A DNA stretch of 5,017 nt from an uncultured Christensenella sp. (GTDB taxonomy: Bacteria > Bacillota > Clostridia > Christensenellales > Borkfalkiaceae). The position numbers and the translations under genes were made by a program. Shown one piece after another: positions 1 to 5,017 of the stretch; positions within the stretch are counted from its first letter, which is position 1; the number at the start of each line of letters is the position of its first letter. Under the pieces are notes generated by a model. The model searched no databases. It saw only the letters and a list, made by a program, of their open reading frames with translations, and was not told where the DNA came from. The DNA lies in the NCBI GenBank assembly GCA_910578655.1, contig CAJTQE010000037.1, positions 1 to 5,017 on the forward strand. Reading direction: 5' to 3'.

Positions 1-21
1 GTATAGGTTTAACCTCTTTTG

Positions 22-50
22 AACCACGGGACTATCCCGTGGTTTTCTTT
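22..50 (+). terminator. Rho-independent terminator of a plus-strand transcript entering from the left
   Basis: A perfect 9-bp stem (22-30 pairing with 36-44, arms AACCACGGG and CCCGTGGTT) encloses a 5-nt loop (ACTAT) and runs into a T-rich tail (TTTTCTTT, 43-50). The T tract lies only on the plus-strand 3' side; on the minus strand the stem is followed by TTCAAAAG, so it should act on plus-strand transcription. No gene for that transcript is visible. All that precedes the stem is about 20 bases containing short-frame stops such as TAG at 4-6 and TGA at 20-22. The inference is that a plus-strand gene outside the window ends just to the left and converges on uvrA. Confidence 0.85.
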
Positions 51-56
51 AACAAT

Positions 57-83
57 AAAAAAAAGCGGCTTTACCGCTTTTTT
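57..83 (-). terminator. Rho-independent terminator of the uvrB-uvrA operon, symmetrical and probably bidirectional
   Basis: A GCGG/CCGC core (65-68 with 74-77) around a 5-nt loop (69-73) is flanked by A8 on the left (57-64) and T6 on the right (78-83). On the minus strand it reads as an A-GCGG...CCGC-U hairpin with an 8-nt U tract directly after uvrA. On the plus strand it has a 6-nt U tract, so it could also back up the terminator at 22-50. The A/T flanks extend the stem to about 10 bp. The uvrA stop codon (82-84) shares two bases with the 5' arm, so the hairpin begins inside the stop codon. Confidence 0.88.
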
Positions 84-2895
84 ATAAAACCGTTTTCAGA
101 AACTGTCCTGTATAGCTGGTTTCACATTCGGCAATTTTTTCAGGTGAACCGGTTACAAGAACAGTTCCGCCTTTATCGCCGCCTTCGGGACCTAAATCAA
201 TAATCCAATCGGCGGTTTTTATGACGTCAAGATTATGCTCTATAACGAGTACGGTATTACCTGCATTTCTTAAACGCGTAATTATTTTTATAAGCTTATC
301 AACGTCGTAACTGTGCAGCCCCGTTGTAGGCTCGTCGAGAATATAGAATGTTTTTCCCGTGCTGCGCTTTGAAAGTTCCGTTGCAAGCTTTACACGCTGA
401 GCTTCGCCGCCGGAAAGCGTAGTTGCACTTTGACCGAGTTTTATATAACCAAGTCCAACGTCGCAAATAGTTGAAAGTTTATTATAAATTGACGGAACAG
501 GCTTAAACAGTTCTGCAACTTCTTCAACCGTCATTTCAAGCACGTCTGAAATACTTTTACCTTTATACTTGACTTCCAATGTTTCGCGGTTGTATCGCTT
601 TCCGCCGCAAACTTCACAAGGAACGTAAATATCCGGTAAAAAATGCATTGCTATCTGTATTATTCCATCGCCCTGACAGTGCTCACACCTTCCTCCAGCT
701 ACGTTAAAAGAAAATCTACCGCTTTTATACCCACGCTCTTTCGCGTCAGGAGTTGCAGCAAATAACTCTCGGATTGCTGTAAATACACCTGTATAAGTTG
801 CGGGGTTTGAACGTGGCGTTCTGCCTATGGGCTGTTGGTCGATAGCTATGACTTTATCAAAATATTCCACGCCCTCAAAACCATCGCAGTTACCAAGCAG
901 TTGACGAGCTCCGTTTAAATTATTTGCAAGATAAGGATAAATTATTTCGTTCACAAGGCTTGATTTGCCGCTGCCCGAAACCCCTGTTACCACCGTTATC
1001 AGTCCGACGGGAATATCAACGGAAATATTTTTAAGATTGTTTTGTCTGCAACCGTTTACTTTAAGCCACCTGCCGTCAGGAAGAGTGCGCTGTAAGGGAA
1101 CTTCTATTTTTCTTCTGCCCGATAGGTAATCACCCGTGATGGAGCGCGGCTCGTTCATTATGTCCTCAACCGTTCCGCACGCAACGATTTCACCGCCGTG
1201 CACTCCTGCTTTGGGCCCTACGTCTACGATATAGTCCGCCGCGCGCATAGTATCCTCGTCATGTTCGACGACTATCAGCGTATTGCCTATTTCACGCAAA
1301 CCGAGCAACGAATTTAATAGCTTTTGATTATCACGCTGATGCAAGCCTATACTGGGTTCGTCAAGGATATATAAAACTCCCGTAAGCGCACTTCCTATTT
1401 GCGTAGCAAGACGAATACGCTGACTTTCACCGCCGGACAGGGTCGCCGCACTGCGTGAAAGCGTAAGGTAGCCCAACCCGACGTTTCTTAAAAAGCTGAG
1501 TCTTGCATTTATTTCTTTGATAATACCATCGGCGATTAAATGTTCTGTTTTTCCGAAGAAACCGAAATCCGTAAACGAAGTAAGATCATCTACCGCCATA
1601 TCGCAGACTTCCATTATGTTTTTACCGCCCACAGTAACGGCAAGCGCCTCTTTCTTTAATCTTTTACCGTTGCATGCAGGGCAGTCGCAGGTGCGCATAT
1701 AACGTTCTATATCCCACTTGACGCCGTCGGAAGAGGTTTGACTGTATCTACGCTGTAAATTGGTAACAAAGCCCTCCCACGCCGTTTTATAGCTGCCTGA
1801 AAAACGTGTAACGTTATATTCTAAATCTATCAGCTCGCCTTTATTGCCGTACATCAGCATATCGTAAATTTCTTTTGGAAGTTGATTTACGGGGACGTCA
1901 AGCGAAAAATTATATACTTTTGCAAGCGAAGAAAGATACATTTGCGTCATTGACGAAGATTCAAGGTTCCAGCCGCTTATTTTTATTGCGCCGCCGCGCA
2001 ACGTCTTGCTTTTATCCGGACAAATCAAATCGGGGTCGACCGTCTGTTTAAAGCCCAAACCGGAGCATTCGGGACAGGCTCCCCACGGAGTGTTGAATGA
2101 GAAAAGTCTGGGTTCTATTTCCTCAATAGATATTCCGCAGTCGGGACAGGCGTATTTTGAAGAATACGTTTCCTCTTTGCCGTCGCTTTCTATAACCACG
2201 AGTCCGTCTGCAAGTTTTAACGCACTTTCAAGACTGTCCGTCAGCCTTTTATTGATGCCATCTTTTATCACAAGTCTGTCTATTATCACGGCAATATTGT
2301 GTCGGATATTCTTTTCAAGGCGAATTTCCTCTTGCAAATCGTAAGTAATTCCGTCTATTTTAACCCTGCCATAACCGCTTTTTTTGTAGTTTGCAAGTTC
2401 CTTTACGAATTCGCCTTTTTTACCTCGCACGACGGGAGCTTCAACCATAATTTTACTACCATCGGGTAAAATCATAACCTTGTCTGCAATTTCATCCACA
2501 GACTGACGCCTTATTTCTCTGCCGCATTTAGGGCAATGCGGAATACCGACGCGCGCAAACAATAACCTGAAATAGTCGTATATTTCGGTTACGGTGCCGA
2601 CGGTTGATCTCGGATTGTGTGAAGTCGTCTTTTGGTCAATCGAAATTGCAGGTGAAAGCCCGTCTATTAATTCCACGTCGGGTTTATTCGACTGCCCCAA
2701 AAACTGACGGGCATACGAAGAAAGACTTTCAATATACCGTCTTTGACCCTCCGCAAATATAGTATCGAATGCAAGCGTTGATTTTCCGCTACCTGAAAGC
2801 CCCGTAAATACCGTAAAAGAATTGCGCGGTATATGCACGTTAACGTTTTTTAAATTGTTTTCCTTTGCACCTTTGACAAATATTTCTTCTTTCAT
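82..2895 (-). CDS. uvrA: Excinuclease ABC subunit A (UvrA), DNA damage-sensing ABC ATPase
   Basis: UvrA is the cytoplasmic damage-recognition ATPase of nucleotide excision repair; as a dimer it scans DNA and hands UvrB to the lesion. The protein has 937 aa, close to the usual 940-960, with two ABC modules. Module I shows Walker A GLSGSGKS (32-39, K38), signature LSGGE (486-490), Walker B ILDEP (510-514) and the H-loop EH (544-545). Module II shows Walker A GVSGSGKSS (638-646, K644), LSGGE (827-831), Walker B ILDEP (852-856) and EH (886-887). Zinc-binding cysteines are at C250-X2-C253-X20-C274-X2-C277 and C737-X2-C740-X19-C760-X2-C763. Further CxxC pairs at 121/124 and 405/408 fit the additional zinc site seen in Gram-positive UvrA. 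The region from about 125 to 245 corresponds to the UvrB-binding domain. The ATG gives the expected family N-terminus (ViKGAkeNNLKN-like) and follows an AAAGG ribosome binding site 9 nt after uvrB, so it is the second gene of the operon. The stop is TAA. Nothing is truncated or frameshifted. Confidence 0.98.
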   Translation of the reverse strand: MKEEIFVKGAKENNLKNVNVHIPRNSFTVFTGLSGSGKSTLAFDTIFAEGQRRYIESLSSYARQFLGQSNKPDVELIDGLSPAISIDQKTTSHNPRSTVGTVTEIYDYFRLLFARVGIPHCPKCGREIRRQSVDEIADKVMILPDGSKIMVEAPVVRGKKGEFVKELANYKKSGYGRVKIDGITYDLQEEIRLEKNIRHNIAVIIDRLVIKDGINKRLTDSLESALKLADGLVVIESDGKEETYSSKYACPDCGISIEEIEPRLFSFNTPWGACPECSGLGFKQTVDPDLICPDKSKTLRGGAIKISGWNLESSSMTQMYLSSLAKVYNFSLDVPVNQLPKEIYDMLMYGNKGELIDLEYNVTRFSGSYKTAWEGFVTNLQRRYSQTSSDGVKWDIERYMRTCDCPACNGKRLKKEALAVTVGGKNIMEVCDMAVDDLTSFTDFGFFGKTEHLIADGIIKEINARLSFLRNVGLGYLTLSRSAATLSGGESQRIRLATQIGSALTGVLYILDEPSIGLHQRDNQKLLNSLLGLREIGNTLIVVEHDEDTMRAADYIVDVGPKAGVHGGEIVACGTVEDIMNEPRSITGDYLSGRRKIEVPLQRTLPDGRWLKVNGCRQNNLKNISVDIPVGLITVVTGVSGSGKSSLVNEIIYPYLANNLNGARQLLGNCDGFEGVEYFDKVIAIDQQPIGRTPRSNPATYTGVFTAIRELFAATPDAKERGYKSGRFSFNVAGGRCEHCQGDGIIQIAMHFLPDIYVPCEVCGGKRYNRETLEVKYKGKSISDVLEMTVEEVAELFKPVPSIYNKLSTICDVGLGYIKLGQSATTLSGGEAQRVKLATELSKRSTGKTFYILDEPTTGLHSYDVDKLIKIITRLRNAGNTVLVIEHNLDVIKTADWIIDLGPEGGDKGGTVLVTGSPEKIAECETSYTGQFLKTVL

Positions 2896-2904
2896 AATAC
2901 CTTT
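2896..2904 (-). promoter_or_regulatory. Ribosome binding site of uvrA in the 9-nt uvrB-uvrA gap
   Basis: On the minus strand the uvrB stop TAG is followed directly by AAAGG (2904-2900), then TATT, then the uvrA ATG. AAAGG is a moderate Shine-Dalgarno match and fixes the ATG at 2893-2895 as the start. It abuts the uvrB stop codon, so a ribosome finishing uvrB would be sitting on it. That suggests, but does not prove, translational coupling. There is no room for a promoter or terminator between the genes, so they should share one mRNA. Confidence 0.75.
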
Positions 2905-4872
2905 CTATTTGCGTTTTGCCTGTAAAAGTTTTTTCTTTAATTGAGATATAGTGTCCCTTATTTCTATTGCCCGCTCAAAGTCAAGCTGACTTGAAGCAAC
3001 TTTCATAAGCGCCTTTAATTTTTCTATCTCATTAGGTATATCATTTAGTTTCACTTCGTCTGCCGCAGATTTTTTGCCCGTTATGCCTATTGAATTTTTT
3101 ACTTCTTTTATTATAGTTTTGGGAATAATACCGTGTTCTCTGTTGTATTCGAACTGAATTTTCCGCCTGCGCTCCGTTTCATCGATAGCGCGTTTCATAC
3201 TACCCGTAATACTGTCTGCATACATTATTACTCTGCCTTCGGCATTTCTCGCCGCCCTGCCTATAGTTTGAACAAGCGCGGTTTCGCTCCTTAAAAATCC
3301 CTCTTTATCGGCATCGAGAATTGCAACAAGCTTTACTTCGGGAAGGTCTAATCCCTCTCTTAAAAGATTTATACCGCACAGAACGTCAAACTCTCCGCTC
3401 CTTAAACCGTTTATTATCTCGATGCGTTCCAAAGCGTCGATATCACTGTGCATATACCTGACTTTCAGACCATTTTCTTTTAAATAATCTGTAAGGCTTT
3501 CCGCCATTCGCTTAGTCATTGTGGTAACAAGCACCTTGCCTTGCCCGGCAATTATTTTGTTAATTTCTCCGAGCAGGTCGTCAATTTGCCCCTTTGTAGG
3601 GCGGATAACTATTTCCGGGTCAACAAGTCCCGTAGGACGAATAAGCTGCTCAACAATATTGCCTGCCTGCTCCAATTCGTATTGCGCAGGCGTTGCCGAC
3701 ACACATATCAGCTGAGGAACACGAGCATCAAACTCTTCAAACGTCAACGGTCTGTTATCGAATGCCGCTTTCATACGGAACCCGTAACCGACGAGATTCT
3801 CTTTGCGCGACCTGTCACCGTGATACATTGCGCGTATTTGCGGAATAGTCATATGGCTCTCATCGATAAAAACAAGGAACTTACCGGCAGGGAAATAATC
3901 CAAAAGCGTAAACGACGGCTCGCCCGGCATTCTCCCGTCAAAATATCTACTGTAATTTTCTATACCCGTACAGTAACCTATTTCGCGCATCATTTCCAAA
4001 TCGTAAGTAGTTCGCTGTTCCAAACGCTGAGCTTCCAAAATTTTTCCCTCATCGCGAAACGCTTTAACTTCCTCATTCATATCGCGCACTATCATTGACA
4101 GTGCATTCTGCATTTTATCAGAGCCGACGGCATATTGAGTTGCAGGGAAAATAAGCGCGTGCTTTAACTGAGAAATTATATTGCCCGTCAAGGCATCCTC
4201 TTCACATATTCGGTCAATTTCATCGCCGAAAAACTCTACGCGAATTGCCACTTCCGAATTACTTGCAGGGAATATTTCAACGGTATCTCCGCGAACGCGG
4301 AACGAAGAGCGCTTAAAATCTATATCTCTGCGCGCATACTGAATATCAACGAGTCTTCTTAAAAGAGCGTCACGCTCCATTTCCATTCCGGGACGCAATG
4401 AAATTGCCAGCTTAAAGTAATCTTCCGGTGCACCCAAACCGTAAATACAGCTTACCGACGCGACCACTATTACGTCCTCGCGTTCACCGAGCGAACTCGT
4501 AGCAGAATTTCTAAGCTTGTCTATCTCATCGTTAAGACTCATATCCTTTTCTATGTAAGTATCAGTAGAAGGGATATAGCTCTCAGGCTGATAATAATCG
4601 TAATAGCTTACAAAGTATTCAACGCGGTTATTGGGGAAAAATTCTTTAAATTCATTGCAAAGTTGTGCGGCAAGCGTTTTATTGTGGGCAATTACCAAGG
4701 TTGGGCGATTGACGTTTTTTATGACGTTTGCCATTGTGAAAGTTTTGCCGCTACCCGTAACACCGACTAAAACCTGCGTGCGAATTCCGTCAAGAACGCC
4801 CTCAGACAAACTTTCAATTGCCCGGGGCTGATCGCCTGTTGGATTAAATTTTGAATGCAACTCAAATTTCAT
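2905..4872 (-). CDS. uvrB: Excinuclease ABC subunit B (UvrB), damage-verifying helicase-like ATPase
   Basis: UvrB is loaded by UvrA at damaged DNA, inserts a beta-hairpin between the strands to verify the lesion, then recruits UvrC for dual incision. The 655-aa protein has the usual length (about 650-675) and all superfamily 2 helicase motifs: Walker A GVTGSGKT (37-44, K43), Walker B DESH (337-340), VSATPA (391-396), and motif VI QTIGRAAR (535-542, with R539 and R542). The aromatic beta-hairpin spans about 86-110 (Y86, Y90, Y91, Y93, Y94, Y99, Y106). The UvrB interaction region carries FRVRGDTVEIFPA (191-203). The C-terminal UVR motif, about 611-648, with DFERAIEIRD (631-640), is the coiled-coil UvrC-binding domain. 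The ATG at 4870-4872 gives the expected N-terminus (FxLxSxFxPxGDQP) and is preceded in frame by a TAG 15 nt upstream with no alternative start between. The stop is TAG. It is the first gene of the operon. A conventional Shine-Dalgarno at normal spacing is lacking. Confidence 0.98.
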   Translation of the reverse strand: MKFELHSKFNPTGDQPRAIESLSEGVLDGIRTQVLVGVTGSGKTFTMANVIKNVNRPTLVIAHNKTLAAQLCNEFKEFFPNNRVEYFVSYYDYYQPESYIPSTDTYIEKDMSLNDEIDKLRNSATSSLGEREDVIVVASVSCIYGLGAPEDYFKLAISLRPGMEMERDALLRRLVDIQYARRDIDFKRSSFRVRGDTVEIFPASNSEVAIRVEFFGDEIDRICEEDALTGNIISQLKHALIFPATQYAVGSDKMQNALSMIVRDMNEEVKAFRDEGKILEAQRLEQRTTYDLEMMREIGYCTGIENYSRYFDGRMPGEPSFTLLDYFPAGKFLVFIDESHMTIPQIRAMYHGDRSRKENLVGYGFRMKAAFDNRPLTFEEFDARVPQLICVSATPAQYELEQAGNIVEQLIRPTGLVDPEIVIRPTKGQIDDLLGEINKIIAGQGKVLVTTMTKRMAESLTDYLKENGLKVRYMHSDIDALERIEIINGLRSGEFDVLCGINLLREGLDLPEVKLVAILDADKEGFLRSETALVQTIGRAARNAEGRVIMYADSITGSMKRAIDETERRRKIQFEYNREHGIIPKTIIKEVKNSIGITGKKSAADEVKLNDIPNEIEKLKALMKVASSQLDFERAIEIRDTISQLKKKLLQAKRK

Positions 4873-4879
4873 CTTTACG

Positions 4880-4908
4880 ATTATACCCTAATTATTAAAG
4901 TTTTACAA
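4880..4908 (-). promoter_or_regulatory. Second (proximal) promoter of uvrB, P2, potentially giving a leaderless mRNA
   Basis: On the minus strand TTGTAA (4908-4903, 4 of 6 to TTGACA) is followed after exactly 17 nt by a perfect TATAAT (4885-4880). Only 7 nt (CGTAAAG) separate the -10 box from the uvrB ATG. A start at the usual 6-8 nt downstream would fall on or within two bases of the ATG, so the transcript would have practically no leader. An AGGG at 4889-4886 lies upstream of this start and so would not be in the P2 transcript. The hexamers are seen directly; activity is inferred, since a TATAAT can occur by chance in such AT-rich DNA. Confidence 0.5.
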
Positions 4909-4923
4909 CAAAATAAACAAAAC

Positions 4924-4935
4924 AAACATATGTTT
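4924..4935. promoter_or_regulatory. Putative LexA operator (SOS box) of the uvrB-uvrA operon
   Basis: AAACATATGTTT is a perfect 12-bp palindrome. It keeps the AAC-N4-GTT core of the Gram-positive LexA (DinR) site, whose strong form is CGAAC-N4-GTTCG. The differences are the outer positions, with A and T replacing G and C at the GAAC/GTTC ends. It begins about 5 nt downstream of the P1 -10 box and covers the predicted P1 start site, a position where a bound repressor would block initiation. uvrBA is an established SOS operon in Bacillus subtilis, so the target fits. The palindrome and its position are seen; LexA binding is inferred, and short AT-rich palindromes are not rare. Confidence 0.6.
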
Positions 4936-4940
4936 TATAT

Positions 4941-4969
4941 ATTATATCCGCAATTGAAATTTTTGTCAA
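4941..4969 (-). promoter_or_regulatory. Main promoter of uvrB-uvrA, P1, perfect sigma-A/sigma-70 consensus
   Basis: On the minus strand the -35 box is TTGACA (4969-4964) and the -10 box TATAAT (4946-4941), with exactly 17 nt between them: a full 12 of 12 match at optimal spacing. The predicted start is an A around 4934-4936, giving a leader of about 62 nt before the uvrB ATG. Such a strong promoter is plausible for a gene kept down by a repressor, and the LexA-like palindrome sits at its start site. In the leader the only Shine-Dalgarno-like element is AGGG at 4889-4886, 13 nt from the ATG, which is longer than usual. Confidence 0.85.
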
Positions 4970-4988
4970 ACTTTAGGGGCGTATTTTA

Positions 4989-5017
4989 TCAATTTACTAT
5001 CTTCTCAGGTACTGCGG
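4989..5017 (-). other. Possible C-terminal tail of an upstream minus-strand gene, unresolved
   Basis: Reading the minus strand in from the right edge, one frame ends in Q-Y-L-R-R-stop (TAG at 4999-4997) and another in P-E-K-I-V-N-stop (TGA at 4991-4989); the third stops at 5007-5005. Either of the first two could be the end of a gene lying upstream of uvrB. In Firmicutes the neighbour there is often a membrane or protease gene of the ftsEX/ctp neighbourhood, but seven residues cannot identify anything. No terminator is visible between this point and P1. All three frames close here, as random sequence would too, so this is only a possibility. Confidence 0.15.

Noticed and set aside
5..15. Small inverted repeat AGGTT-T-AACCT at the left edge.
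   Set aside because: A one-base loop cannot form a hairpin, and nothing around it suggests an operator.
809..821. GAAC and GTTC half-sites resembling a LexA box inside uvrA.
   Set aside because: The half-sites are separated by 5 nt instead of 4, and they lie deep in a conserved coding region (around the GRTPRSNPAT motif), far from any promoter.
405..1440. Repeated GC-rich stretches encoding LSGGE and neighbouring motifs at two places in uvrA.
   Set aside because: They reflect the ancient duplication of the two ABC modules common to all UvrA proteins, not a recent repeat.
3541..4098. A 185-codon plus-strand open frame within uvrB, and shorter plus-strand frames within both genes.
   Set aside because: They lie wholly antisense to strongly conserved uvrB and uvrA coding sequence, have no recognisable domains, and are explained as shadows of the real genes.
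4954..4991. Possible divergent plus-strand promoter (TTGAAA or TTGTCA followed by T-rich hexamers).
   Set aside because: No -10-like hexamer is found at 16-18 nt from either -35 candidate, so no divergent promoter can be supported.
4930..5017. A plus-strand reading frame opening with ATG at 4930 and staying open for 29 codons to the window edge.
   Set aside because: It has no Shine-Dalgarno, its start lies inside the LexA-like palindrome, it runs over the minus-strand P1 promoter, and the translation resembles nothing I know. In AT-rich DNA a 29-codon open stretch is expected by chance.

Overview
The window is an ordinary bacterial DNA-repair locus. It holds a two-gene uvrB-uvrA operon on the minus strand that fills about 95% of the 5,017 bases. 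UvrB (655 aa) and UvrA (937 aa) are both complete, with every catalytic motif I looked for intact. With UvrC, which is not in this window, they form the bacterial nucleotide excision repair system. UvrA dimers find distorted DNA and load UvrB, UvrB verifies the lesion, and UvrC is then recruited to cut on both sides.

The low-to-moderate GC content, AT-rich intergenic DNA, uvrB-before-uvrA order and Gram-positive style LexA-like operator all suggest a Firmicutes (Bacillota) chromosome, probably Clostridia-related. I cannot name a genus. TGG codes for Trp and both genes read normally with the standard bacterial code.

Layout by coordinate: (1) 1-81 is a short intergenic zone between convergent genes, with one terminator for a plus-strand transcript entering from the left and one symmetrical terminator that ends uvrA. 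(2) 82-2895 is uvrA, minus strand. (3) 2896-2904 is a 9-nt gap carrying the uvrA ribosome binding site. (4) 2905-4872 is uvrB, minus strand. (5) 4873-5017 is the uvrB control region. It has a perfect consensus sigma-A type promoter (TTGACA, 17 nt, TATAAT), a 12-bp palindrome resembling a LexA/SOS box at its predicted start site, and a second good promoter whose -10 box lies only 7 nt from the uvrB ATG. The last 20-30 bases may be the tail of an upstream gene, but this cannot be settled here.

I found no novel system, mobile element, CRISPR array or RNA gene. The points worth a second look are regulatory: the inferred SOS control, the tandem promoters, the possible leaderless uvrB transcript, and the uvrA stop codon embedded in its terminator.
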